This document shows positions 6,381 to 14,041 of a DNA stretch of 16,972 nucleotides, one piece after another (the first letter of the stretch is position 1; every line of letters begins with the position of its first letter). The DNA comes from Lachnoclostridium sp. UBA7097 (GTDB lineage Bacteria > Bacillota > Clostridia > Lachnospirales > Lachnospiraceae). The DNA lies in the NCBI GenBank assembly GCA_002499945.1, contig DKYP01000116.1, positions 12,898 through 29,869 of the forward strand, read 5' to 3'. The translations under genes were made by a program, and so were the position numbers. The notes beneath the pieces were generated by a model. That model saw nothing but the letters and a program-made list of their open reading frames with translations, was not told the origin of the DNA and ran no database searches.

Positions 6381-8633
6381 ATGGAGATGCAAAACAAAAT
6401 TGAGGGGTATCTTGGAAAGACAGTGAAGGAAGCAACAAACCAGGAGATTTATTATGCACTTTTAAGGCTTGTAAAGGATATGTGCAAGAATAAAGAGGCA
6501 AATAAGGGTCCTAAAAAAGTGTATTATATTTCTGCGGAATTTCTTATTGGGAAGCTGCTTTCCAATAATTTAATTAATCTTGGGATTTTTGATGATGTGA
6601 GGAAGTGCCTGGCTGGAAACGGAAAAGATTTAACAGAGATTGAGGAAGTTGAACCAGAGCCTTCACTTGGCAATGGCGGGCTTGGAAGGCTTGCAGCATG
6701 TTTTATGGATTCAATCGCAACACTTGGGCTTAATGGTGCAGGTATCGGGCTTAACTACCATTTCGGGCTGTTTAAGCAGGTATTTGAGGACAACAGGCAG
6801 AAAGAAGTAAAAAACCCTTGGATTGAGAAAGAAAGCTGGCTTATTGATACAGGAATACACTTCCCTGTACAGTTTAAAGATTTTACATTAAATTCAACAT
6901 TATATGATATTGATGTGCCTGGGTATGAAAGTGGTTTGAATAAACTTCATTTATTTGATGTAGATACACTGGATGAGTCCATTGTAGGTGATGGAATATC
7001 TTTTGATAAGTCACAGATTGAAAAGAACCTTACACTGTTCCTTTATCCAGATGACAGTGACAAGGCAGGGGAGCTTTTAAGAATTTACCAGCAGTATTTT
7101 ATGGTAAGCAATGCTGCACAGCTTATCCTTAAGGAAATGGATGAAAATGGATATGATATAAAGAAACTTTATGAACATGCAGTTATCCAGATTAATGATA
7201 CACATCCGTCTATGGTAATACCTGAACTTATCCGCCTGTTACAGGAACGTGGGGCAGGTTTTGATGAGGCGGCAGACATTGTAAGCAGGACATGTGCATA
7301 CACTAACCATACAATTCTTGCAGAGGCACTTGAAAAATGGCCAATCCCATATCTTGAAGAAGTTGTTCCGCAGCTTATGCCTATTATAAGGAAGCTTGAT
7401 GAAAAGGTTAAGCAGAAGTATGCTGATGAAAGTGTTGCAATTATAGACAGAGATAACCGTGTCCATATGGCACATATGGATATCCATTATGGTTTCAGTG
7501 TAAATGGTGTTGCAGCCCTCCATACTGATATACTTAAGCAGTCAGAATTAAAGGCATTTTATGATATCTACCCGGAGAAATTTAATAATAAGACAAATGG
7601 TATTACATTCCGCCGCTGGCTTATGCATTGTAATACAGAACTTGCAGAATATATTACAGAGCTTATAGGGGATGGCTGGAAGAAGGATGCAGGGCAGCTT
7701 GAAAAACTTCTCGGGTACAAGGAGGATAACGGGGTTCTTAAAAAGATGCTTGAGATTAAGGATAATAATAAAAAGCAGCTTAAAAAATATCTTAAAGATA
7801 CACAGGGCATAGACATTCCGGAAAATTCAATATTTGATATACAGGTAAAACGCCTGCATGAGTATAAACGCCAGCAGTTAAATGCACTTTACCTTATTTA
7901 TAAATATAAGGAAATCAAGTCAGGCAAGCTTCCAGAAACACCGATTACAATGATATTCGGGGCAAAGGCGGCACCTGCATATACACTTGCCAAAGATATT
8001 ATACACCTTATACTGTGCTTACAGCAGGTTATTGAAAATGACCCGCAGGTTAACCCTTACCTGAAAGTAGTTATGGTTGAAAATTACAATGTAACAAAGG
8101 CAGCAAAACTTATACCTGCATGTGATATTTCAGAACAGATTTCCCTTGCATCAAAGGAAGCAAGCGGCACTGGCAATATGAAATTTATGCTTAACGGGGC
8201 TGTAACCCTTGGTACAATGGACGGGGCAAATGTAGAGATAAATGACCTTGTAGGCAAAGAGAATATTTATATATTTGGTAAATCCAGTGATGAGGTTATT
8301 GGCCTGTATAAAACTAATGGCTATTCATCAAGGAAAATATATGAAGGGGATGCACTTGTAAAAGAACTTGTGGACTTTATAATAAGCCCTGAATTAATTA
8401 TGGCGGGCAATCCTGAAAGCCTTGGACGCCTTTTTAAAGAGATTGTAAATAAAGACTGGTTTATGACGCTTCTTGATGTGGAAGAGTACATTGACGTGAA
8501 AGATAAAATGCTTAGTGATTATTCAGACAGGACAGGCTGGGCAAAGAAGATGTTAACCAATACAGCAAAAGCAGGATTTTTCTCATCAGACAGGACAATA
8601 GAAGAATATAATAACGACATCTGGAAACTTTAA
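6381..8633 (+). CDS. glgP: Glycogen/alpha-glucan phosphorylase
   Basis: 750 residues, glycosyltransferase family 35. Releases glucose-1-phosphate from the non-reducing ends of glycogen or maltodextrin using phosphate and pyridoxal phosphate; cytoplasmic. Marks: PKKVYYISAEFLIGKLL near the N-terminus, SLGNGGLGRLAACF from residue 95, INDTHPSMVIPELIRLL, NGITFRRWL, KRLHEYKRQ, and the PLP site EASGTGNMKFMLNGA with K601 as the PLP lysine. It is shorter than E. coli GlgP or MalP (about 800-815) but ends to end complete, with no frameshift. GGAGG at 6370-6374 fixes the start. It sits alone with its own structured leader and a long terminator, divergent from an AraC-type regulator. Choice between glycogen and maltodextrin as main substrate is not decided by sequence. 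Confidence 0.96.
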   Translation: MEMQNKIEGYLGKTVKEATNQEIYYALLRLVKDMCKNKEANKGPKKVYYISAEFLIGKLLSNNLINLGIFDDVRKCLAGNGKDLTEIEEVEPEPSLGNGGLGRLAACFMDSIATLGLNGAGIGLNYHFGLFKQVFEDNRQKEVKNPWIEKESWLIDTGIHFPVQFKDFTLNSTLYDIDVPGYESGLNKLHLFDVDTLDESIVGDGISFDKSQIEKNLTLFLYPDDSDKAGELLRIYQQYFMVSNAAQLILKEMDENGYDIKKLYEHAVIQINDTHPSMVIPELIRLLQERGAGFDEAADIVSRTCAYTNHTILAEALEKWPIPYLEEVVPQLMPIIRKLDEKVKQKYADESVAIIDRDNRVHMAHMDIHYGFSVNGVAALHTDILKQSELKAFYDIYPEKFNNKTNGITFRRWLMHCNTELAEYITELIGDGWKKDAGQLEKLLGYKEDNGVLKKMLEIKDNNKKQLKKYLKDTQGIDIPENSIFDIQVKRLHEYKRQQLNALYLIYKYKEIKSGKLPETPITMIFGAKAAPAYTLAKDIIHLILCLQQVIENDPQVNPYLKVVMVENYNVTKAAKLIPACDISEQISLASKEASGTGNMKFMLNGAVTLGTMDGANVEINDLVGKENIYIFGKSSDEVIGLYKTNGYSSRKIYEGDALVKELVDFIISPELIMAGNPESLGRLFKEIVNKDWFMTLLDVEEYIDVKDKMLSDYSDRTGWAKKMLTNTAKAGFFSSDRTIEEYNNDIWKL

Positions 8634-8660
8634 AAACAGGCTGTAAAAGCCATTAAAAGT

Positions 8661-8718
8661 ACCTGCGGGGTGCGTGTTGGTTTATGCCGGTAACTGGCAC
8701 ACACCCCACAGGTTTTTT
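8661..8718 (+). terminator. Long terminator shared by glgP and the PHP gene
   Basis: ACCTGCGGGGTGCGTG (8661-8676) pairs with CACACACCCCACAGGT (8698-8713) with two C-A mismatches, extending by wobble pairs to about 20 bp, followed by TTTTTT ending at 8718. On the minus strand the stem is followed by ACTTTTAA, so it may also serve the converging gene. Confidence 0.85.
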
Positions 8719-8737
8719 GTATGTGGGATTAACCGGA

Positions 8738-9595
8738 TTACAGCGGGTAGTTACAGGCTTCCGCCAGTTTTTCAAGATACCTGTATGGTACTGCAAGGTT
8801 TCCTCTGCCAGTCCCGATATCTATTGCTGGTTTGTTGCTTCCATGGAAGTCAGAGCCGCCGCTTGGCAGCAGGCTGAACTTTCTGGCAAGTTTTTTTGCA
8901 TATATTTCGTCCGCTTCTGTATGGTTTGAATATAAAACTTCAATTCCCATAAGCCCTGCAAACGCCAGGCGTTTTACCAGTTTTTCAAGTTCGGCTTCTT
9001 TTAATTTGTAGTGCAGCGGATGTGCAAGCACAGGAACTCCGCCTGCATTTCTTATCAGCTCTATACCTTCTTCCGGTTCTATATATTTGCGTGGCACATA
9101 GTAAGGAGTATCTGTATCGAGGTACTTTTTAAAAGCTTCTGCGGGAGTCTGGACTATCTGGCTGTCAACAAGGAAACGGGCAAAGTGTGCCCTTGTCACA
9201 ACTGTATCCGGATTGCCTTCCATAAGTGCTTCCATTGAAATCGGGATGCCAGCTTTTTTAAGATTTGAAACCATCTCCATATTGCGGTCATCACGCCTTT
9301 GGATTATCATTCTGGCAGCGTTTTTAAATGCTGTATTCTTATGGTTTATAAAAAGCCCTACAATATGTATATCCCTGTCTTTGTATGCAACAGAAAGTTC
9401 TGTCCCGGGTATGAATTTTAGCGGCGCTTTTTGTTCTTTTACAGCTTTAATGGCATCTTCTATGCCTGATATTGTATCATGGTCGGTAAGTGCAAATGCG
9501 GCAAGCCCTTTTTCCACTGCCTTTGCAACAAGCACAGAAGGCGGGCATGTCCCATCTGAATAGTTTGAATGGGTATGTAAATCAATATATTTCAT
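8738..9595 (-). CDS. PHP-domain metal-dependent phosphoesterase
   Basis: 285 residues. Metal ligands of the PHP fold are visible: H7 and H9 in DLHTHS, D14 in YSDG, H39 in TDHD, E66 in GTELS, H77 in DIHIVG, a histidine in VLAHPLHY, and GSDFHG near the C-terminus. The overall layout resembles the YciV/TrpH group, known from other bacteria as 5'-3' exoribonuclease or 3',5'-nucleotide phosphatase enzymes; the exact substrate here is not shown. Probably cytoplasmic, with no signal peptide. GGAGG about 10 bases upstream of the ATG supports the start. It converges on glgP and diverges from a small membrane protein gene. Confidence 0.9.
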   Translation of the reverse strand: MKYIDLHTHSNYSDGTCPPSVLVAKAVEKGLAAFALTDHDTISGIEDAIKAVKEQKAPLKFIPGTELSVAYKDRDIHIVGLFINHKNTAFKNAARMIIQRRDDRNMEMVSNLKKAGIPISMEALMEGNPDTVVTRAHFARFLVDSQIVQTPAEAFKKYLDTDTPYYVPRKYIEPEEGIELIRNAGGVPVLAHPLHYKLKEAELEKLVKRLAFAGLMGIEVLYSNHTEADEIYAKKLARKFSLLPSGGSDFHGSNKPAIDIGTGRGNLAVPYRYLEKLAEACNYPL

Positions 9596-9638
9596 AATAT
9601 TTATTTCCTCCGTTGGGCGTTTTTATAAAATAATAAAT

Positions 9639-9669
9639 ATTATACCATAACAGGCATATTTTGTGGCAA
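9639..9669 (-). promoter_or_regulatory. Promoter of the PHP-domain gene
   Basis: On the minus strand: TTGCCA (9669-9664), a 19-bp spacer, and TATAAT (9644-9639) preceded by TGG, an extended -10. It lies about 45 bases before the start codon. Confidence 0.55.
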
Positions 9670-9716
9670 AAAGGTATAAATATGAGTAATAAGAATTATC
9701 AGGAGATATTTTTAAC

Positions 9717-10079
9717 ATGGAGAAGAAAAATATCCGGAATTATGTTATAATACTGGCAGGCATGTTTATTTTTAGTGCAGTCCTGCTTGCGGTAATGTCA
9801 GCAGTTATATGGAAAACTAATGCCGGGGCGGGTGCAGTCAGCGGGTGTGTTATTGCTGTGTACATACTATCAAATTTTATTGGCGGTTTTATGGCAGGAA
9901 AACAGGCTGGAAAGCACAGGTTTTTGTGGGGGATAGCTGTAAGTGTTGTATATTTTGCAGTTATATTTGTTGCAGGAATATGGTTTATGGGAAATGCACC
10001 CAAATTAAGCCAGGAAGTAATAACAGGTGTCCTTGCCTGCATAATTTCAGGTATGTTTGGCGGAATGTTAGCTTCTTGA
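9717..10079 (+). CDS. TIGR04086-like four-helix membrane protein
   Basis: 120 residues with four hydrophobic segments (about 8-30, 36-58, 68-92 and 98-119) separated by short loops, including GGFMAGKQAGKHRFLWG between helices 2 and 3. The size, helix pattern and the glycine-rich GGFMAGK segment fit the TIGR04086 family of Firmicute membrane proteins, whose function is unknown. From memory, that family often lies near yajC and other Sec genes; here yajC is 4.5 kb upstream and secD 6 kb downstream. AGGAGA at 9701-9706 supports the start. Assignment to the family is by eye. Confidence 0.7.
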   Translation: MEKKNIRNYVIILAGMFIFSAVLLAVMSAVIWKTNAGAGAVSGCVIAVYILSNFIGGFMAGKQAGKHRFLWGIAVSVVYFAVIFVAGIWFMGNAPKLSQEVITGVLACIISGMFGGMLAS

Positions 10080-10096
10080 TAAAAGAATAACAAAAA

Positions 10097-10125
10097 TTGA
10101 CATAATTGTAATATATTTTTAAAAC
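10097..10125 (+). promoter_or_regulatory. Candidate promoter of the deacetylase gene
   Basis: Perfect TTGACA at 10097-10102 and, 17 bp later, TAAAAC at 10120-10125, a poor -10 (4 of 6). The gap is very AT-rich and has another TATAAT at 10148-10153 without a good -35. Confidence 0.4.
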
Positions 10126-10215
10126 AAAATTAAAAGATATATGTTAATATAATTAAAATGTTGCAGGATTTTGGGAATAATGAAATTGCTGATAAAAAAT
10201 TGGAGGGAACATTTA

Positions 10216-11181
10216 ATGGGAAATAGGGGAAAGCACTTGAAAGATGAAAGTGGTATTTTTGAACGGGAGTCATACCATGTAAGAAGTATTATGAGCCAGA
10301 GGAAAAGGAGAAATGAATTGAAAACAAAGGTAGTACTTTTTGGCACGGCATTTGTGCTTGTGGCTGTCCTTACTGTACTTGCTTTTAAACTTGCTGGCTT
10401 AAATGGCAAAAATGATGATAATGATAATGTTGCAGCGGCTGGTAATCCTTCCAGCAGCGGGGAAGAGAAGACGGGGAACAAGCAGAAGAAGAAAGATGGA
10501 GCATCTAAAGCTACAGAAGAACCTGCTACAGAAGTATCTGCAACAGGACAGAAAAGATGGCTGCGTGATGGCCTCGACCCTGACAAGCCAATGGTTGCAC
10601 TGACATTTGACGATGGTCCTTATACACCTGTAACAAGTAAAATTTTAAAAGTTCTCAAAAAATATGATGCAAGGGCTACGTTTTTTGTTGTTGGCAACAG
10701 GGTACCACAATATGAAGATATGGTAAAACAGGCATATGAACAGGGTAATGAAATTGCAACCCACACATATAACCATGCAAATCTTACTAAACTGGATAAG
10801 AAAGGGATAAAATCTGAACTTAATAAGAGTAAAAAGGTTATAAAGGATGTTATTGGATGCAGCTATTCAACCTTAAGGCCACCAGGAGGCAGCATTAATG
10901 ATACAATGCGTAATGTTATAAAAGTCCCTATGATTTACTGGAGTGTTGATACTGAAGACTGGAAGAGCAGGAATGCACAATCCGTATTGAAAGAATGTAA
11001 AGTTATACAGGACGGCGATATTGTGCTTATGCATGACTTGTATCCATCAACAGCAGATGCAGTTAAGAAGCTTGTGCCAAGGCTTGTAAAAGAAGGATAC
11101 CAGCTTGTTACAATCGACGAATTATTCCATTACAAAGGAATTGATGCCAAAGGCGGAAAAGTTTATATGAGTGGAAGATAA
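10216..11181 (+). CDS. Membrane-anchored polysaccharide deacetylase (NodB domain)
   Basis: 321 residues. A basic N-terminal tail, one membrane helix at about 38-60, a charged and threonine/lysine-rich linker (about 62-115), then a complete NodB domain outside the cell. All five motifs are present: TFDDGP with D132 and D133, HTYNH with metal ligands H183 and H187, RPPGG, DTEDW, and LMHDLY. Such enzymes remove N-acetyl groups from peptidoglycan or another cell-surface polysaccharide, often giving lysozyme resistance (PgdA type); the substrate is not shown. The frame is open to a TTG at 10171 and an ATG at 10180, but GGAGGG at 10202-10207 stands 8 bases before the ATG at 10216, so I use that one. 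A palindromic terminator follows. Confidence 0.93.
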   Translation: MGNRGKHLKDESGIFERESYHVRSIMSQRKRRNELKTKVVLFGTAFVLVAVLTVLAFKLAGLNGKNDDNDNVAAAGNPSSSGEEKTGNKQKKKDGASKATEEPATEVSATGQKRWLRDGLDPDKPMVALTFDDGPYTPVTSKILKVLKKYDARATFFVVGNRVPQYEDMVKQAYEQGNEIATHTYNHANLTKLDKKGIKSELNKSKKVIKDVIGCSYSTLRPPGGSINDTMRNVIKVPMIYWSVDTEDWKSRNAQSVLKECKVIQDGDIVLMHDLYPSTADAVKKLVPRLVKEGYQLVTIDELFHYKGIDAKGGKVYMSGR

Positions 11182-11189
11182 TAGAATGG

Positions 11190-11217
11190 ATGCCCCATAT
11201 TAATATGGGGCATTTTT
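11190..11217 (+). terminator. Terminator of the deacetylase gene
   Basis: ATGCCCCATAT (11190-11200) and ATATGGGGCAT (11203-11213) make a near-perfect palindrome, followed by TTTTT ending at 11217. It lies 9 bases after the stop codon. Confidence 0.9.
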
Positions 11218-11282
11218 AAGTGGGTGGGTGGAAATTCCAATTACCCTTTAGTTAAAGGAGATGTGTCAAAATGTATTGGTTT

Positions 11283-11428
11283 GGCTGGCAATTCCAAAGT
11301 GTTTCATGGACAGGCACACTCCCGTTTGGACGTCGCACGCAATGGATGCGTAAAGTGCCAGAATACGGCACTTAAGCACCAGCGGCTCCGTACAGCCGTC
11401 CATTGAAAGCACTTTGGAATTTGCCAGC
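11283..11428. repeat. Small inverted-repeat element, full copy (copy 2)
   Basis: 146 bp bounded by GGCTGGCAATTCCAAAGTG (11283-11301) and CACTTTGGAATTTGCCAGC (11410-11428), which are inverted repeats differing by one inserted base. Inside, CATGGAC and GTCCATTG continue the pairing, and the centre is more GC-rich than the surroundings. The same arms bound the 72-bp copy at 2048-2119. There is no transposase gene inside, so it behaves like a MITE or a REP/BIME-type intergenic repeat. A 60-codon frame crossing it (11224-11406) is judged non-coding. Confidence 0.8.
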
Positions 11429-11467
11429 TAATCTGCTCTTTGGCAGTTAAACCACCTTAATTATTTG

Positions 11468-11534
11468 TTTATTTGTCCGCGTTTATAGGTTAGGTGGGCA
11501 AATAAAGCCCTCCAGACCATAAGGAAAGGAGGGC
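11468..11534 (+). promoter_or_regulatory. Structured leader of the mini-toxin, masking its ribosome binding site
   Basis: Two adjacent hairpins: TTTATTTGTCC (11468-11478) with GGGCAAATAAA (11496-11506), 11 bp with one G-U; and GCCCTCC (11507-11513) with GGAGGGC (11528-11534), 7 bp perfect. The second stem covers the GGAGGG ribosome binding site of the toxin. Confidence 0.6.
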
Positions 11535-11541
11535 GGTAACA

Positions 11542-11637
11542 ATGTATGTTACATATCAGGATTTAATCCAGATTGGAATATTTATTGTTGCCCTTGTTGG
11601 ACTGTTTTACACAATCTTTAAGGGAAAAAGAAAATAG
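11542..11637 (+). CDS. Holin-like type I toxin, 31 residues
   Basis: Short gene read directly from the sequence: MYVTYQDLIQ, then a hydrophobic helix IGIFIVALVGLFYTIF and a basic GKRK end. The T/YxDLIQ-GIFIVALV pattern matches small 'putative holin-like toxin' proteins of Firmicutes, related in type to TxpA and BsrG of Bacillus, which insert in the membrane and are silenced by an antisense RNA. GGAGGG lies at 11528-11533, held in a perfect 7-bp hairpin. A terminator follows at 11703-11735, and a probable antisense RNA overlaps the 3' end. Toxicity itself is inferred from the family. Confidence 0.75.
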   Translation: MYVTYQDLIQIGIFIVALVGLFYTIFKGKRK

Positions 11638-11738
11638 CCGCCACTATTGCGATTAGTGACAGCTTATACCTGCATAGCAGAATAAATTAAGCAAACTATT
11701 CGGGGTAGAGCCGCTTCTATGGCTTTCCCTTTTTTATA
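11624..11738 (-). ncRNA. Probable antisense RNA antitoxin (RatA-like)
   Basis: On the minus strand a promoter at 11773-11745 would start an RNA near 11738. It would end at a strong hairpin (11663-11637: 10-bp stem with two G-U pairs, 7-base loop) followed by TATTTTCTTTTT (11636-11625). The RNA, about 115 bases, would be complementary to the 3' end of the toxin message. The arrangement parallels TxpA/RatA and BsrG/SR4, which is known from Bacillus; expression here is inferred. Confidence 0.6.
11703..11735 (+). terminator. Terminator of the mini-toxin message
   Basis: GGG plus AGAGCC (11703-11712, one bulged T) pairs with GGCTTTCCC (11721-11729), 8-base loop, then six Ts (11730-11735). Confidence 0.7.
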
Positions 11739-11744
11739 TATCTA

Positions 11745-11773
11745 AATATACCATACATGGCAGCAGGAAGCAA
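11745..11773 (-). promoter_or_regulatory. Promoter of the antisense RNA
   Basis: Minus strand: TTGCTT (11773-11768), exactly 17 bp, then TATATT (11750-11745) preceded by TGG, an extended -10. Confidence 0.6.
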
Positions 11774-11791
11774 GAAGTTTTTTGTGTTCTC

Positions 11792-12080
11792 ACACGTCCG
11801 TTTCATAAAATTTTTAAGCACTTCTAAAAGCCTGTTGTCATTTAACAGGCAGCCAGACATACTGGTTTTATAAACTTTTTTTCTTGGCTGTGATAAAACA
11901 TATTTTTTATGCACCATCAATGCAGACTTTCTTAATATATTTAGTGATTTTAAACTGTTTTCAGACAAAACAGCACTGCTGTCCTCTGAAAATACAACAT
12001 ATATTTATACCACCTGTTGTTTTTCACCTATTATACATTATTGGAATATATTTGAAAATATTTTTATGAAACGGACGTGT
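11792..12080. repeat. 289-bp segment bounded by perfect 19-bp inverted repeats
   Basis: ACACGTCCGTTTCATAAAA at 11792-11810 is exactly repeated in reverse complement at 12062-12080. The 251 bp between are AT-rich, with a small hairpin (GCCTGTT ... AACAGGC) near the left end and no credible gene. I see no target-site duplication. It may be a MITE-like element or the remains of a larger mobile element. Confidence 0.65.
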
Positions 12081-12209
12081 TTTAATACTAAATGGTATTG
12101 CGTCCAGACGGTATACTATGGCTTGTTGGAAATATAAATATATTACACGGCTGCAAATAAAAAAGAACAAATAGTAAAACAGGCTTAAAATAAGGCTGTT
12201 AGAATTATA
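12081..12209. other. Gene-free DNA left of the IS66 element
   Basis: 129 bp of AT-rich sequence with no credible gene. The only structure noticed is a short AATAC/GTATT hairpin near 12085-12100. Together with 11638-12080 it makes a protein-gene-free stretch of more than 500 bp whose other contents are listed separately. Confidence 0.5.
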
Positions 12210-12352
12210 CAGTGTCAAAAGGTGTACTTTTTGACACCACGATTATAGAAGGCAGTTTACCATATTTTTGAAATTTATGCAAGTTATTTTTATATTTTTA
12301 TTTGAAAATAAGTTACTATTCAGTCATAAAGGCACATTTATAAGGCACACAG

Positions 12353-13819
12353 TTAAAAAGCTGGTGTGCCTTCAAAAACTTTTTGTATATTTTCCAGTAT
12401 TCTCATACCTTTTCTTTTGTATGTTTCCACTACACTTATTATCTTACAATACATTTCATTTCCACTGTATTTACGGAATCCTCCTGATATTTTCTGGCGG
12501 TTTTTACATTTCCGCAGGTCTCTTTCGCTCATATTGTTTTCAAATGGTACTGAAAAATTGTGCATGAACAAAAGGTGGTTCTCTTTGTATTTTTCAAGCC
12601 GTACAAGCAGTGCTTTTTCTTCCTGTTTTGCAATTTTTCCTTTAACAGTTTTATTTTGCTTTCTTCCATCTGCCAGTATTTCATCATATCTTTTTTCATA
12701 TTTGGATATTTCTTCATCTGTAAAAAATGTCCCTTCTGAAATATGTTTTTTTCTTCTGTCGTTTATACCACATAGAAAAGCTGACATCCCTGATGCCCAT
12801 TCTGTACCAGCTTCTTCTGTATTCTTTTTCAGATAACGCAGCAGATGGACATTGCATTCACCATGTCCTTTACCATAATGGTATAATGCCGTTTCATGGT
12901 CATGTTCCAGTGTACCTGCATATGATTTAAGAAAAGATATTTTATCCAGTGCGTTTATACTTTTTTTCTCCATTGCTGTATATAATACAGCCTTATTGCT
13001 GCTGAAATTGCGTATATAACACTGTTTCCCGTCCACTGTCACTACTGTTGCATCAGTACATATAGTTTCTTCATTTAAAAGTTCATTCCCAATCTGCTTT
13101 AAGTTTTCTTCTGCTTTTACAGAAAAACTTTTACAGAAGCTGTATATACTTCCAGAAGAAATATCAAGAGTGTTTCCGGTTAATGCATTAATGAACTGGC
13201 ATATCCTTTCATTGGACATTGCCCCCTCTTCATATAAATCCACAACCACAGACTTTAAAAAAGAACCATATATAACATTACTTCTATACTCTGCTGGTAT
13301 ATTAATTTTTCCATTTTCATCCTCATAAATCCTTATTTCGTTTATAACCGGAACAACTTCAAAATCAAGTATGTATTTTACAGCATAATTCCCATATCCT
13401 TTTCCAATTATTGTGGTTTTATGTGAATATTTTCCTGTGCCAAGCTTTTCTTCTATGTCTTTTTTCGTAAGGGTGGTTCCTGTGTGCCCTTTCTGTCCTC
13501 CTGGTTTTTTAACACTTTTTCTCCTGGAACTGTACTGGTTTGCACTCTGGCATTTCTGGTCTGTGGATGGCGGCATTGAAGAATTGGTACTGTTATTGTT
13601 TATTATCCTTTTAAGGCGTTCATTATCATCTGACAGGATTTTTATCTGCCGGTCTTTTTCATCTATTATATTTTCAAGACTGGAAATTTTTTCATTTAAT
13701 TTTATTACTTCATTTTTATATTCTTTTTTTTCATTTTTAAGTTCTTTTTCAACAGATACAAGGCGCTCCATAACTTCCATAAGTTGGTTATATATACTTT
13801 TTTCATAATTTCCTCCCAT
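12353..13819 (-). CDS. IS66-family transposase
   Basis: 488 residues. The N-terminal ~85 residues are a long coiled coil (KEKKEYKNEV-like heptads and the zipper SLENIIDEKDRQIKIL), then the IS66 mark NSSMPPSTD and KKPGGQKGHTG, a middle domain, and the DDE catalytic domain. Likely acidic triad: D256 (ICTDATVV), D307 (LEHDHETALYHYG) and E432 (NNMSERDLRKCKNRQKISGG). Start codon supported by AAAGGAGG 9 bases upstream. A promoter TTGCCA, 18-bp spacer, TAATAT with TGT before it lies on the minus strand at 13889-13860. The reading frame is uninterrupted, so the protein is probably active. The single-gene layout fits the ISBst12 group. An internal frame in the other strand is not considered a gene. 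Confidence 0.93.
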   Translation of the reverse strand: MGGNYEKSIYNQLMEVMERLVSVEKELKNEKKEYKNEVIKLNEKISSLENIIDEKDRQIKILSDDNERLKRIINNNSTNSSMPPSTDQKCQSANQYSSRRKSVKKPGGQKGHTGTTLTKKDIEEKLGTGKYSHKTTIIGKGYGNYAVKYILDFEVVPVINEIRIYEDENGKINIPAEYRSNVIYGSFLKSVVVDLYEEGAMSNERICQFINALTGNTLDISSGSIYSFCKSFSVKAEENLKQIGNELLNEETICTDATVVTVDGKQCYIRNFSSNKAVLYTAMEKKSINALDKISFLKSYAGTLEHDHETALYHYGKGHGECNVHLLRYLKKNTEEAGTEWASGMSAFLCGINDRRKKHISEGTFFTDEEISKYEKRYDEILADGRKQNKTVKGKIAKQEEKALLVRLEKYKENHLLFMHNFSVPFENNMSERDLRKCKNRQKISGGFRKYSGNEMYCKIISVVETYKRKGMRILENIQKVFEGTPAF

Positions 13820-13859
13820 TTTGAAACGCCTCCTTTCTGCTTTTTTCTCATGTATCTAT

Positions 13860-13889
13860 ATTAACATAAAACTATATGTTTTGGCAAAA
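13860..13889 (-). promoter_or_regulatory. Candidate promoter of the IS66 transposase
   Basis: Minus strand: TTGCCA near 13889-13884, an 18-bp spacer, TAATAT near 13865-13860, preceded by TGT (extended -10). It is about 40 bases before the start codon. Positions are by hand count. Confidence 0.45.
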
Positions 13890-14041
13890 ATTATTTATTT
13901 TTATACCCTAAAGCCTGAATAGTAACAAAAATAACTGCAATTTGTATTTTTTGCATATAAATTTATTAAAAACAATGGTGTGTCAAAAAGTACACTTTTT
14001 GACAATGTTATATTAAAACTCCACGAAACGATACATTGATG

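Larger units (their letters stand above)
12210..14007 (-). mobile_element. IS66-family insertion sequence, single-transposase type
   Basis: About 1.8 kb. The left end, CAGTGTCAAAAGGTGTACTT, and the right end read inward, CATTGTCAAAAAGTGTACTT, are similar and both continue TTTGACAC, so terminal inverted repeats of about 29 bp bound one transposase gene. Each end is itself nearly palindromic. TTATA flanks both sides (12205-12209 and 14008-14012), but IS66 elements usually make 8-bp duplications, so this may be chance. There is no tnpA/tnpB pair, as in the ISBst12 subgroup. The element looks intact. Confidence 0.85.

Noticed and set aside
6290..6403. 37-codon frame crossing the glgP leader and start, rich in aromatic residues, as a possible leader peptide
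   Set aside because: No ribosome binding site upstream of its ATG, and the frame is within the predicted stem. More likely a chance open frame.
11224..11406. 60-codon + strand frame across the 146-bp repeat
   Set aside because: It follows the repeat element, has no convincing ribosome binding site and no recognisable protein features.
11717..11968. 83-codon minus strand frame
   Set aside because: Begins at TTG without a ribosome binding site, crosses one arm of the 19-bp inverted repeat and the antisense promoter. No recognised family; perhaps a decayed gene, but not supported.
12205..14012. TTATA on both sides of the IS66 element as target-site duplication
   Set aside because: IS66 elements normally duplicate 8 bp and the flanking 8-mers differ; 5-bp AT matches are common in this DNA.
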